From Bacteroidales bacterium (lineage in GTDB: Bacteria; Bacteroidota; Bacteroidia; Bacteroidales; Paludibacteraceae), in assembly GCA_004557405.1 (NCBI GenBank), contig SFDZ01000003.1, positions 123,745 to 187,744 on the forward strand: DNA of 64,000 bases, in the 5' to 3' direction. The position numbers and the translations under genes were made by a program. Below, one piece after another: positions 16,124-25,169 of this stretch. The first letter of the stretch is position 1. The number at the start of each line of letters is the position of its first letter. Below the pieces are notes generated by a model, which saw only the letters and a program-made list of their open reading frames with translations, was not told the origin of the DNA and made no database searches.

Positions 16124-18262
16124 TTAGTTTATAAGTTGTAAATCCAATTGTTTTTTAAGCAGGTCGGTATGCGCAATTTTTACGGTTACCGCATCGCCAA
16201 GTTGGAATTTTTTGCCGGAGTTTCGGCCTACGATGCAGTAGTTTTTCTCGTCGAACATGTAATAATCGCGTCCCAAATCGCGCACCGAAATCATGCCTTC
16301 GCATTTATTTTCGTTCAGTTCCACATAGATGCCCCAATCGGTAACGCCCGAGATGACGCCGTCGTACACCTGTCCGATGCGTTCGGCCATAAATTCCACC
16401 TGTTTGTATTTGATGGAAGCGCGTTCGGCATTGGCGGCCAACTGTTCCATATCGCTGCTGTGCTTGCAATAGGTTTCCCACGTTACGGCATCGACGCTTT
16501 TGCCGCCGTCGAGATAACGCGTGAGCAGGCGGTGCACCATCATGTCGGGATAGCGCCGTATGGGCGACGTGAAATGTGTGTAGTAGTTGAACGCCAAACC
16601 ATAGTGGCCGCAGTTGTCGGTACTGTAAATGGCTTTTGCCATCGATCGAATGGCGAGTGTTTCTATCAGATTTTGCTCTTTTTTCCCTTCGACTTCGTCC
16701 AACAGATGATTGATAGATGCCGACACTTCGGCATTGCGTCCCGTGGTTTTCACTTTGTAGCCAAAGCGTTTGATGAATTCGGCCAGATTGGCCAATTTGT
16801 CGGGATTCGGCACATCGTGTACGCGATAGACAAACGTTTTGGGCTCCTCGCCACGTTTTTTTGGTTTACCGATATGCGTAGCCACCGTTTTGTTGGCCAA
16901 CAGCATAAATTCCTCGACCAATTTGTTGGCATCTTTCGCCTCTTTGAAATAGACGCTGAGCGGTTTGCCGTTTTCGTCGATGTCGAAACGTGTTTCGACC
17001 CGTTCGAATGCGATGGCGCCTTTGGCAAAACGCTGTGTGCGCAATATTTTGGCCAACTCGTTGAGTTTCAGCAATTCTTCGGCAAAATCGCCCTCACCCG
17101 TTTCGATGCGTTCCTGTGCCTCTTCGTAGGTAAAGCGGCGGTCGGATTTGATGACCGTGCGTGCGATGGTGTAGTCCTTCACATCGGCAAAATCGTCCAT
17201 GCGGAAGATGACGGAATAAGCCAATTTTTCTTCGTTCGGGCGCAGCGAGCAAATGCCGTTGCACAAATGTTCGGGCAGCATAGGCACCGTGCGATCGACC
17301 AAATAGACCGATGTAGCACGCCGATAAGCCTCTTTGTCGATGATGCTGCCTTCGGTTACATAGTGCGTTACATCGGCAATGTGTACGCCAATTTCCCACA
17401 ATCCGTCGTCGGTAGCCCGAATCGACAGGGCGTCGTCGAAATCTTTGGCATCGCGCGGGTCGATGGTAAAGGTGCAAACCGATCGCATATCGATGCGTTT
17501 TTTGATTTCGGTCGGTGTGATGCCTGCGTCAATTTTGTCGGCCGCAGCCTCCACATCTTCGGGATATTTGTAGGGAAGTCCGAATTCGGCCAGAATGGCG
17601 TGCATCTCGGTGTTGTTGTCGCCCACATAGCCCAACACATCGACCACTTCGCCGATGGGATTTTTCGATTTATCGTCCCACTCTACGATGCGTGCAACAC
17701 ATTTTTGACCATTTTTGCCGCCTTTCAATTTATCGAGCGGGATGAATATGTCGTGCACAAGTTGTTTGCGATCGACATTGAGGAATGCGAACGAGTTCTT
17801 CACGTCGAGCACTCCGACAAATTCCGTTTTGGCGCGTTCTATCACTTCCACCACTTCGCCTTCGGGTTCGTGCCCTTTGCGCCGCGGATAGAGCAACACA
17901 CGAACGCGATCGCCGTTGAGCGCACAGCCCATGCTGCGTTCGGCAACAAACACGAGTTCGCCGCCATCGTCGGGCACCAAATAGGTCTTTTTGGCCACCG
18001 TTTGGCGGTCGAGCGTACCCGTTACATGGTTTTGCCGCAGATTCATGCGGTATTTACCCGGCGCCACCATTAGCAATGCACCTTGGTCGCACAAGTCGGT
18101 CAAGGCTGCATCCAACGCACGCCGCTGCGGTTCGGAGCGCAACCCCAAAGCATGCGCCAACTGTTTGCAATTCAACGTTTTGGTTGGCACTTCGGCAAAA
18201 ATGCTTGCCACCGCCGATGCCATGCTCGCACGATTGGATGTTCGTTTATTTTTATTTTTCAT
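16124..18262 (-). CDS. rnr: Ribonuclease R
   Basis: A 712-residue 3'-to-5' exoribonuclease that degrades structured RNA. Domains in order: N-terminal winged helix (SIFAEVPTKTLNCKQLAHALG), two OB cold-shock domains (~60-220), the RNB catalytic domain with the metal-binding aspartates in TIDPRDAKDFDDALSI (~260-276) and IRRYPDMMVHRLL (~550), and an S1 domain (GQVYDGVISGVTDWGIYVEL, ~630). The start at 18262 (MKNKNKRTSNRAS) was preferred because upstream codons would cover the promoter. It leads a five-gene operon ending with deoC. A 641-codon open frame on the opposite strand is a codon-bias shadow. Confidence 0.95.
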   Translation of the reverse strand: MKNKNKRTSNRASMASAVASIFAEVPTKTLNCKQLAHALGLRSEPQRRALDAALTDLCDQGALLMVAPGKYRMNLRQNHVTGTLDRQTVAKKTYLVPDDGGELVFVAERSMGCALNGDRVRVLLYPRRKGHEPEGEVVEVIERAKTEFVGVLDVKNSFAFLNVDRKQLVHDIFIPLDKLKGGKNGQKCVARIVEWDDKSKNPIGEVVDVLGYVGDNNTEMHAILAEFGLPYKYPEDVEAAADKIDAGITPTEIKKRIDMRSVCTFTIDPRDAKDFDDALSIRATDDGLWEIGVHIADVTHYVTEGSIIDKEAYRRATSVYLVDRTVPMLPEHLCNGICSLRPNEEKLAYSVIFRMDDFADVKDYTIARTVIKSDRRFTYEEAQERIETGEGDFAEELLKLNELAKILRTQRFAKGAIAFERVETRFDIDENGKPLSVYFKEAKDANKLVEEFMLLANKTVATHIGKPKKRGEEPKTFVYRVHDVPNPDKLANLAEFIKRFGYKVKTTGRNAEVSASINHLLDEVEGKKEQNLIETLAIRSMAKAIYSTDNCGHYGLAFNYYTHFTSPIRRYPDMMVHRLLTRYLDGGKSVDAVTWETYCKHSSDMEQLAANAERASIKYKQVEFMAERIGQVYDGVISGVTDWGIYVELNENKCEGMISVRDLGRDYYMFDEKNYCIVGRNSGKKFQLGDAVTVKIAHTDLLKKQLDLQLIN

Positions 18263-18287
18263 GTTCCAGACATTTTTTTTGATAGGA

Positions 18288-18295
18288 CAAAAGTA
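18288..18295 (-). promoter_or_regulatory. Promoter -7 element of the rnr operon
   Basis: Minus strand TACTTTTG (TAnnTTTG), 25 bp before the rnr ATG at 18262. No well-spaced TTTG -33 element is visible. It is divergent from the rdgB promoter. Confidence 0.62.
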
Positions 18296-18358
18296 ACAAA
18301 AAGCATACAAATTTACAACTCTTCGCAAAAAAAATTATCAAAACACTCTATTTTTTTG

Positions 18359-18366
18359 TATCTTTG
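18359..18366 (+). promoter_or_regulatory. Promoter -7 element of the rdgB-porZ operon
   Basis: TATCTTTG, 23 bp before the rdgB ATG at 18390, lies back-to-back with the rnr promoter. No clear -33 TTTG is visible. Confidence 0.68.
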
Positions 18367-18389
18367 TCCCGTTTTTAATCAGAAGGACA

Positions 18390-18974
18390 ATGTCGAGAAA
18401 ATTGGTTTTTGCTACACACAATGCACACAAAGTGGACGAGGTCAGAGCGATTCTGCCTGCCTCTGTCGAGTTGGTCGGACCGGCGGCGCTTGGTTGCCAC
18501 GATGAAATACCCGAAACCGGCAAAACGCTGAGAGATAATGCTTTGCAAAAAGTGCAATACATACACGACCGTTTCGGTGTTGATTGTTTTGCCGACGACA
18601 CCGGTTTGGAGGTTGAGGCGTTAGATGGTGCGCCGGGCGTCTATTCGGCACGCTATGCCGGCGAGCCGGCCGACTTTGCCAAAAATCGCGCCAAATTGTT
18701 GGCGGCCTTGACCGGGATTTCGAACCGGCGAGCACAGTTTCGCACCGTGGTGTCGCTGATTTTGAACGACAAAACGTACTTTTTCGAGGGCATCGTTACG
18801 GGGCGCATCATCGCCGAAGAGCGCGGTGTCGGCGGTTTCGGATACGATTCGGTGTTTGTGCCCGACGGCTACGACAAGACCTTTGCCGAACTGCCCGCCG
18901 CGGTCAAAAACAGCATCAGTCACCGTGCGCGCGCCATGGAACAACTGAACAACTTTTTAGCCCAACATCCGTAA
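18390..18974 (+). CDS. rdgB: Non-canonical purine NTP pyrophosphatase (RdgB/HAM1)
   Basis: A 194-residue house-cleaning enzyme that hydrolyses dITP, ITP and XTP. Family motifs are FATHNAHKVDEVR (substrate phosphate site, ~6-18), DCFADDTGLEVEALDGAPGVYSARYAG (catalytic Asp, ~65-92), GFGYDSVFVPDG (~148-159) and the C-terminal SHRARAMEQL. The start has a purine-rich AGAAGGA 3 bp upstream. porZ follows after 22 bp, so this housekeeping gene leads the envelope operon. Confidence 0.95.
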   Translation: MSRKLVFATHNAHKVDEVRAILPASVELVGPAALGCHDEIPETGKTLRDNALQKVQYIHDRFGVDCFADDTGLEVEALDGAPGVYSARYAGEPADFAKNRAKLLAALTGISNRRAQFRTVVSLILNDKTYFFEGIVTGRIIAEERGVGGFGYDSVFVPDGYDKTFAELPAAVKNSISHRARAMEQLNNFLAQHP

Positions 18975-18996
18975 TACTATCATAAATTGAAACTAT

Positions 18997-21300
18997 ATGA
19001 GAATCAAAACTTTAGCCATCGTTTGTCTTGTTTGCACAAGTGTCCTTGCCGAGCAATTGGCCATCGGCAGTTGGCGCACACATTTGGCCTATAGCAACAC
19101 GCTAATCATCGCACAAACCGAAAACGAAGTGTATGGTGTGAGCGGAGGCGCACTCTATTCGGTGAACAAAGACGACTTGGGCATCGAACTACTATCGAAA
19201 ATCACAGGTTTGAACGACAACAACATCGCCTACATTGCCTATTCCGAGCAGGAAAAAACTCTGATAATAGCCTATGCCAATGCCAACATCGACTTGCTGA
19301 CCGCCGACGGCATCTACAACGTCACCGACTTGTATCGCAAAAATATGGCAGGCAGCAAAAACATCAACCACATTTATTGTCGTGGCAAATATGCCTATTT
19401 GTCGTGCGATTTCGGCATTGTGGTGCTCGACATACCCCGACAAGAGATTGCCGACACCTACATCATCGGTACGCTGGGCGACAACGTGCCGGTGCTATCG
19501 TTTTTCGAATACAACGACACTTTCTACGCCACCACCGCCGATGCCATCAAACAAGCGCCCGCATCGGGTAAAAATCTTGCCAATTTCGAGAATTGGTCAA
19601 CCATCGAAACACCACACACCAAATCGAACAAACAGGCCGTGGCATACAACGGCAATCTGTATGTGCTTCAGAGCGATAGTGTGGTGTACAAACAAAGCAA
19701 CGGTGCATGGAACAAGGTCTATTCGCCAATAGCCAACATTGGCACCGACAGCGCCAATCTGTACCTGATGGAACAAAATAGTTTTACCGTGATAAGCCCG
19801 TCCGGTAAACGCACCTACAACAACAGCGGCATTGCTATGACACAATACGATGCCGAAAATGATTGCTTTTGGGCTGCCGCCAACTCGGCCGGCATTGCCA
19901 AAATCGGGCGCAGCGACAACAGCACAAACATTTTCTGCCCGAACGGTCCGGCAGTGAACTACGCATGGCGCATCAGATACAGCGACGGGAAAATATGTGT
20001 GGTGCCGGGCGGTTACGCTGCGGTGTTCAAAAATCGTCCCGGTTATGTGATGCAATTCCACGACCAACGATGGGAAAACATTCTCGCAGGGGATTTCCAA
20101 CAAGCCTTTGGGGTTACGCCGCTCGACATTTCGGATGTGGTAATCGACCCAAACAATAACGAGCACCTGTATGCTGCGAGTTTCGGATACGGATTATTCG
20201 AGATTCTCGACGGAAAACTTATCAAACACTACACGCCGGCCAACAGTGCCATAGAATCGTATTTGCCGAACACATCATATCCTTATGTCTGGGTCGATGC
20301 GCTACAATACGATCAACACCATAATTTGTGGATTGGCAATCTGTGCGCATCGAGAAACGATATCAAGGTGCTACTCAACGGTGGCACCAAAATGGTCAAC
20401 ATCAAAAATGCCGCCACAGTTCCCATCGAACGTATGACTCATCTGATGATTTCATCGGTCAATCCGAACCAGAAATGGGTTTTGAGTTTGCGCAACCCTT
20501 CCGGCATCGGCGTATTCGACGACAACGGCACCATTGAAAACCAAACTGACGACCAAGCCATGTTTGTGTCGAAATTTACCGACCAAGACGGGAATACTAT
20601 CGCGAACGAATTTCTTTATGCCATAGCCCAAGACCACAACGGCACTATTTGGGTTGGCGGCACAAACGGTATTTTCATCATCACCAATCCAAACAGCGTA
20701 TTCAAAAACAACGCCATTACCGCGGCACGTATCAAAATTCCGCGTAACGACGGCACCAACCTTGCCGATTACCTTTTGGACAATATACAGATAAACGCCA
20801 TCGCCGTCGATGGTTCGAACCGCAAATGGATTGGAACGGAGTCGAACGGCGTATTCCTTGTGTCGGAAGACGGACTCGAAACCATCGAACACTTTACTAG
20901 CGAAAATAGTCCTTTGCTATCGAACAACATTATCAGCATCGGCATCAACGAAAAGACAGGCGAAGTATTTTTCGGCACCGGCAACGGATTGTGCTCATAC
21001 CAATCGGATGCGAGCGAAGGCAACGACACATTCAACAATGTGCACGCTTTCCCGAATCCCGTGCGCGAGGACTATTCGGGCGTCATTACCATTACCGGTT
21101 TGGTTACCGACACCCGCGTCAAAATAACCGACATTGCCGGCAATGTGGTTTACGAGACAATGTCGAACGGTGGCATCGCCACTTGGGACGGTAACCGCCG
21201 CGACGGCGGACGTGTGGCCACCGGCGTTTACTTGGCCATGTGCTTCGGCCCGGACGGCAAGTCGCACGAAACGACCAAAATACTGATTATAAACAAATAG
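18997..21300 (+). CDS. porZ: PorZ-like type IX secretion surface protein
   Basis: A 767-residue secreted protein with a signal peptide (MRIKTLAIVCLVCTSVLA) and a mature start AIGSWRTHLAYSNTLIIAQ typical of PorZ. Repeated propeller strands follow (GLNDNNIAYIAYSEQEKTLIIAYANANIDLL, HNLWIGNLCA, NRKWIGTESNGVFLVSEDG), consistent with two beta-propellers. A C-terminal domain with VHAFPNPVREDYSG, RVKITDIAGNVVY and GVYLAMCFGPDGKSHETTKILIINK is a T9SS type A sorting domain. In Porphyromonas gingivalis PorZ (776 aa, similar length) belongs to the PorU-V-Q-Z attachment complex that joins cargo to anionic LPS. It starts 22 bp after rdgB and is 3 bp from an acyltransferase gene, so its operon includes envelope-modifying enzymes. 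Confidence 0.85.
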   Translation: MRIKTLAIVCLVCTSVLAEQLAIGSWRTHLAYSNTLIIAQTENEVYGVSGGALYSVNKDDLGIELLSKITGLNDNNIAYIAYSEQEKTLIIAYANANIDLLTADGIYNVTDLYRKNMAGSKNINHIYCRGKYAYLSCDFGIVVLDIPRQEIADTYIIGTLGDNVPVLSFFEYNDTFYATTADAIKQAPASGKNLANFENWSTIETPHTKSNKQAVAYNGNLYVLQSDSVVYKQSNGAWNKVYSPIANIGTDSANLYLMEQNSFTVISPSGKRTYNNSGIAMTQYDAENDCFWAAANSAGIAKIGRSDNSTNIFCPNGPAVNYAWRIRYSDGKICVVPGGYAAVFKNRPGYVMQFHDQRWENILAGDFQQAFGVTPLDISDVVIDPNNNEHLYAASFGYGLFEILDGKLIKHYTPANSAIESYLPNTSYPYVWVDALQYDQHHNLWIGNLCASRNDIKVLLNGGTKMVNIKNAATVPIERMTHLMISSVNPNQKWVLSLRNPSGIGVFDDNGTIENQTDDQAMFVSKFTDQDGNTIANEFLYAIAQDHNGTIWVGGTNGIFIITNPNSVFKNNAITAARIKIPRNDGTNLADYLLDNIQINAIAVDGSNRKWIGTESNGVFLVSEDGLETIEHFTSENSPLLSNNIISIGINEKTGEVFFGTGNGLCSYQSDASEGNDTFNNVHAFPNPVREDYSGVITITGLVTDTRVKITDIAGNVVYETMSNGGIATWDGNRRDGGRVATGVYLAMCFGPDGKSHETTKILIINK

Positions 21301-21303
21301 GCG

Positions 21304-22311
21304 ATGCAACAAAACTGTTTTGATTTTCTACGTTTCCTTTTTGCATTTATCGTAGTAATTGGACATACCATTGTTTTGACACAACAGCCGGCGTATCAAC
21401 CGCTGAAACCATTTGCCGACACGATGCTGTCGGTAACCGGTTTTTTTGTTATCAGCGGATTTCTTATCAGCCGCAGTTACAAGCACAGCCCCACGGCAAC
21501 AGCGTATTTCGCCAAACGCGCCAAACGTCTCTTGCCGGCTTATGCAACTGTCATTCTGTGTTGTGCGTTTGCATTTTGCGCCATTTCGTCATTACCGCTC
21601 AAAGACTATTTTTCGAGCCACTTGTTTATCAAATATTTAGCCGCAAATTTAAGTTTTTTGAACTTTATACAACCATGTTTGCCCGGTGTATTCGACGAGA
21701 ACTACATGTGTGCCGTGAATGGCGCATTGTGGACATTGAAAATCGAAATCGGATTCTATCTCATTGTGCCGTTACTGATATACGGCATGCGCAAATGCCG
21801 AAAATACGATTGGCTGTTCCTGACCACCATCTACGTCATGGCAGTCGCTTACAGGCACATATTGGCAGTCTTGAGCGACGACAACGACATCTACGGCCTT
21901 TTGAATCACCAACTGCCGGCATTTATGTCCTATTTTGCGGTCGGCATCTTCGCCGAAACCTATTTCGACCTCATTATCAAGCACAAAAACAAGTGGTGTA
22001 TCCCCGCCTTGCTGATAGCCGCCGGCGAATACTATTTCGAATCCGAATACCTGTTTCCGCTGGCATTCGGGCTGACTATCATTTATTGCGCCTATTCACT
22101 GCCGCTACTAAACAAATTCGGCAAATACGGCGACTTCTCGTATGGCATTTACATTTGGCATTTCCCTATCATACAACTATTCATCCACTTCGGGCTTTTC
22201 GACAGCGCGCCCGACTGGTTGGCTTTCGCCATCACTATATTAAGTGTATTGACAATGGGATGGTTGTCGTGGAATTTGATCGAAAAACATTTTTTGAAAC
22301 ACCGTTCATAA
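21304..22311 (+). CDS. Acyltransferase 3 family membrane protein (OafA-like)
   Basis: A 335-residue polytopic membrane protein with about ten hydrophobic segments. The family motifs are NCFDFLRFLFAFIVVIGH (catalytic His at the end of helix 1), SVTGFFVISGFLISRSY and AKRAKRLLPAY. Such proteins transfer acyl groups, usually acetyl, onto LPS O-antigen, capsule or peptidoglycan sugars from the cytoplasmic acyl donor. It begins 3 bp after porZ, which suggests coupled translation and an envelope-polysaccharide substrate. No C-terminal SGNH domain is fused; a GSCFA protein, loosely SGNH-like, lies two genes on. Confidence 0.87.
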   Translation: MQQNCFDFLRFLFAFIVVIGHTIVLTQQPAYQPLKPFADTMLSVTGFFVISGFLISRSYKHSPTATAYFAKRAKRLLPAYATVILCCAFAFCAISSLPLKDYFSSHLFIKYLAANLSFLNFIQPCLPGVFDENYMCAVNGALWTLKIEIGFYLIVPLLIYGMRKCRKYDWLFLTTIYVMAVAYRHILAVLSDDNDIYGLLNHQLPAFMSYFAVGIFAETYFDLIIKHKNKWCIPALLIAAGEYYFESEYLFPLAFGLTIIYCAYSLPLLNKFGKYGDFSYGIYIWHFPIIQLFIHFGLFDSAPDWLAFAITILSVLTMGWLSWNLIEKHFLKHRS

Positions 22312-22369
22312 CCCCGATGCACGCAACTTATTGAAATTGCGACAGCAAACAAAAAAACACCACAACAGA

Positions 22370-22405
22370 CATGGATTTCCGCACACAAATAGCCATTCCC
22401 AAGCA
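22370..22405 (+). repeat. 36-bp direct repeat, copy 1 (start of the EptA-like gene)
   Basis: This 36-bp stretch is identical to 24196-24231. It holds the ATG and first eleven codons (MDFRTQIAIPK) of the phosphoethanolamine transferase gene. Weaker similarity (about 12 of 17) continues just upstream of both copies. Confidence 0.95.
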
Positions 22406-24218
22406 ACCGCGCATATCGTTGCAAGCACTTCCGATGGTGGCGTTGACGCTGATTCTCTTCACGCCTTACCTCATAGCCGTCGGCATCGCTACCGACTTGC
22501 ACGGCATCGCTACACGATTGCTGTATGTTTGGATTGGCGCCATGTGGATAGTATTGCCGGCCATATTTCTGAAGGCACGTGCGTTTTTTGTATGGCACAG
22601 CATCACCCTGCTGCTTGGGCTGGTGGAATGCGTTCATCTGATAATGTACCAAGCCACTACTTCGTTATTGTTTGTTTACACCATTCTGATAGCCGAAGTC
22701 GGCGAATTTTTGGAACTTTGTTCGACCGTTTGGCCGCTCATTCTGGCAGTTATCGCCTTTTTTACGTTCTATTTTTGGTTGATTTTCAATAACATAGAAA
22801 ACCGACCGCTATTGACAGGCAAATGCCGTTGGGGTGCCATAATCGGCGAAATACTGACCGTTGTTTTCCTACTTGGCACATGGCAACACACCCCGTCCAC
22901 CGATGTCGAATGGTGGTCTCTGCCCGTCAGCCAGGAGCATCTGAACACCGAAGTCCGCCACACTTGCGAACGTGTGTTGCCGTTCAATTTGGTACACCAC
23001 ACCGCATCTATCGTCAGAATGCGCCACACCATTGAGACAGCCGGCAAACAACTGCAACACTTTTCGTTTGGCACCAAGCACACACAACCCGACACAAAAA
23101 CAATCGTCTTACTCGTCATCGGCGAAACGGCGCGTTACGGCAATTTCGGCATCAACGGCTACCCACGCAACACCACACCACGCCTCTGCCAACGTCCAAA
23201 TCTCATCACATTCGATAGTGTATATGCCATAGCTAACCTGACAACTGTGTCGGTGCCGTTTATGCTGTCGCGCGCCACACCACAAAATCCTAATTTGTAC
23301 GTTCAAGAAAAATCCGTCGTCGAAGCCTTTGCCGAAAGCGGCTACAAAACAGCATGGATAGCCAACCAAAGTTTCGGCAACCAACTGCTGATGCGCATCT
23401 CCGAAACGTGCGACTACACACACTACATCCCATCGGACAACAACAATCACACCAATACGGACATCCGTCTGTTGGACTATTTGCAACCATTCGTTGCCGA
23501 CAACAACGAGCCGCAATTCGTGGTGTTACACTCATTGGGGTGCCACTACAAATACAACTATCGCTATCCGGCCGACTTCGCACAATTCACGCCCGACCTC
23601 AACAACAAACCGGAAATCAGCCGGTTGCAAGACGCATTCAAGGTGCACATCGGCACCGAAGCCCACACACCCGAAAAACTGCGGACCCTGATTGAAAAAT
23701 CGCTTGCCAACAAGCCCTTGCGCAACGAAGTGCGTTCGTTGCTCGTCAACTCGTACGACAACGCCATACTCTACACCGACTTCTTTTTGGACAGCACCAT
23801 CAGCGTGCTGAACGCCACCGGACGGCCATGCGTGCTACTCTACATCGGCGACCACGGCGAAAACCTGTTGGACGACGACCGCAACCTGATACTGCACGGC
23901 ACATACGGCGGTAGCGCCTACGAATATCACGTCCCGATGTTTGTGTGGTACTCGGACACATACAAACAAACGCACCCCGACAAAATAGCCTGTTTGCAAC
24001 AGCACAAAACCTGCAAAACATCGTCGATGACACTATTTCACACCTTGCTTGATTTGGGCGATATACACTACCAACAACAAAAAGAATGCCACAGCATGGC
24101 ATCCGAACAATTTCGTGCCGACAACATCATCTACGGGCTCGATGCCAACATGCAACTCATCGACATACCAACCGACAACAAAACACCGCAAACATCATGG
24201 ATTTCCGCACACAAATAG
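22371..24218 (+). CDS. Phosphoethanolamine transferase (EptA/sulfatase-fold family)
   Basis: A 615-residue inner-membrane enzyme. About five transmembrane segments occupy residues ~20-175, followed by a periplasmic alkaline-phosphatase-fold domain. Motifs are VLLVIGETARYGNFGINGYP (metal-binding Glu), NLTTVSVPFMLSRAT (expected Thr nucleophile), a conserved HSLGCHYKYNYRYP and YIGDHGENLLDD (metal-binding Asp-His). It should transfer phosphoethanolamine to lipid A or another glycan, a modification linked to cationic peptide resistance. Its first eleven residues are the same as those of the next gene because both lie in a 36-bp direct repeat, and its own stop falls within the second copy in another frame. 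The natural start may therefore be a captured one; an internal Met at ~22 (MVALTLILF) could be ancestral. Confidence 0.88.
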   Translation: MDFRTQIAIPKQPRISLQALPMVALTLILFTPYLIAVGIATDLHGIATRLLYVWIGAMWIVLPAIFLKARAFFVWHSITLLLGLVECVHLIMYQATTSLLFVYTILIAEVGEFLELCSTVWPLILAVIAFFTFYFWLIFNNIENRPLLTGKCRWGAIIGEILTVVFLLGTWQHTPSTDVEWWSLPVSQEHLNTEVRHTCERVLPFNLVHHTASIVRMRHTIETAGKQLQHFSFGTKHTQPDTKTIVLLVIGETARYGNFGINGYPRNTTPRLCQRPNLITFDSVYAIANLTTVSVPFMLSRATPQNPNLYVQEKSVVEAFAESGYKTAWIANQSFGNQLLMRISETCDYTHYIPSDNNNHTNTDIRLLDYLQPFVADNNEPQFVVLHSLGCHYKYNYRYPADFAQFTPDLNNKPEISRLQDAFKVHIGTEAHTPEKLRTLIEKSLANKPLRNEVRSLLVNSYDNAILYTDFFLDSTISVLNATGRPCVLLYIGDHGENLLDDDRNLILHGTYGGSAYEYHVPMFVWYSDTYKQTHPDKIACLQQHKTCKTSSMTLFHTLLDLGDIHYQQQKECHSMASEQFRADNIIYGLDANMQLIDIPTDNKTPQTSWISAHK

Positions 24219-24231
24219 CCATTCCCAAGCA
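24196..24231 (+). repeat. 36-bp direct repeat, copy 2 (end of EptA-like gene and start of GSCFA gene)
   Basis: Identical to 22370-22405. One frame encodes the last residues and stop of the EptA-like protein (WISAHK, stop); another encodes the first eleven residues of the GSCFA protein. Confidence 0.95.
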
Positions 24232-25051
24232 CAACGACATCGACCTCGACTGCCGCATCATGCTGTTAGGGTCGTGTTTTGCCGACAACATCGGCACCAA
24301 ACTGCATGATTTCCGTTTCGCTTGCGACGTCAACCCGTTTGGTGTGCTCTACAACCCCCTATCGATAGCCCAAAGCATCGAGCGGCTATTAACTGAAAAA
24401 CCATTTACAAAAGACGAGCTATTTTGCCACAATGCGCTGTGGCACAGTTGGATGCATCACGGCAGTTTTTCGGACACCACGCCTGAACACACCCTCGACC
24501 GCATAAACCAACGCTATCTGCCGGCCTGCGCCAACATGTCGCACATCGATGTGCTGATGCTGACGTTCGGGTCGTCGTGGGTGTACGAGTACGACGGAAA
24601 AGTGGTGGCCAACTGCCACAAAGTGCCGAACAACCGTTTTGTGCGCCGCAGGCTCACCATCGACGAGATAACCGACCGCTACACGCGCCTGTTTACACAA
24701 CTGTGGCAACACAACCCGACATTGCGCATCATACTCACCGTGAGCCCTGTGCGCTACATGCGCGGCGCCATTCCCGAAAATCAGACCAACAAAGCCATTT
24801 TGCTGTTAGCCACCGAAGCGCTGAGCCACACGTTTGCCGACCGCGTCAGTTATTTTCCGGCTTACGAAATTGTGTTGGACGAATTGCGCGATTATCGTTT
24901 CTTTGCCGACGACATGATTCATCCGTCGGGCATGGCCACGGCATACGTTTGGGAACGTTTTGTCCAAACCTACCTCACGCCGGCAGCCCAAGCGCAACTA
25001 CCCCAAATCGACAAAGAGAACAAACACGCCGCACACCGCCCGTTGCATTAA
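24197..25051 (+). CDS. GSCFA-domain protein
   Basis: A 284-residue member of the GSCFA family (PF08885), with the naming motif LLGSCFADNIGTKL (~19-32), FACDVNPFGVLYNPLSIAQSI, the Ser/Asp-like block LTFGSSWVYEYDGKVVANCHK and a late FADDMIHPSGMATAYVWERF with the Asp-x-x-His pair expected of SGNH-like hydrolases. It may be an esterase or lipase acting on envelope acyl groups, but the family is uncharacterised. The ATG at 24197 overlaps the EptA-like gene by 22 bp. Being in an operon with an acyltransferase makes a role in O-acyl turnover plausible but unproven. Confidence 0.82.
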   Translation: MDFRTQIAIPKHNDIDLDCRIMLLGSCFADNIGTKLHDFRFACDVNPFGVLYNPLSIAQSIERLLTEKPFTKDELFCHNALWHSWMHHGSFSDTTPEHTLDRINQRYLPACANMSHIDVLMLTFGSSWVYEYDGKVVANCHKVPNNRFVRRRLTIDEITDRYTRLFTQLWQHNPTLRIILTVSPVRYMRGAIPENQTNKAILLLATEALSHTFADRVSYFPAYEIVLDELRDYRFFADDMIHPSGMATAYVWERFVQTYLTPAAQAQLPQIDKENKHAAHRPLH

Positions 25052-25085
25052 ACGCCATATCAAAATCCCAAAAAGTCGCGAAAAA

Positions 25086-25117
25086 TTTGGATTGATTCAA
25101 AAACAGCCGTATCTTTG
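25086..25117 (+). promoter_or_regulatory. Promoter of the TSCPD gene
   Basis: TTTG (25086-25089), 20 bp, TATCTTTG (25110-25117), followed by a leader of about 50 nt to the ATG at 25170. Confidence 0.85.
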
Positions 25118-25169
25118 CTTATTATCGAAACGTAGCTGTAACACATCACCCAAAAGAATCATCAACATC

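Noticed and set aside
16148..18073. 641-codon plus-strand open frame opposite rnr
   Set aside because: It is rich in His, Phe, Arg and Gln with no domain resemblance, and fully covered by a well-supported RNase R gene on the other strand. It is a codon-bias shadow.
22370..24231. Insertion sequence or transposon around the EptA-like gene
   Set aside because: No transposase, terminal inverted repeats or typical short target duplication. The 36-bp repeat is too long for a normal target site and coincides with gene starts, so it is reported as a recombination product instead.
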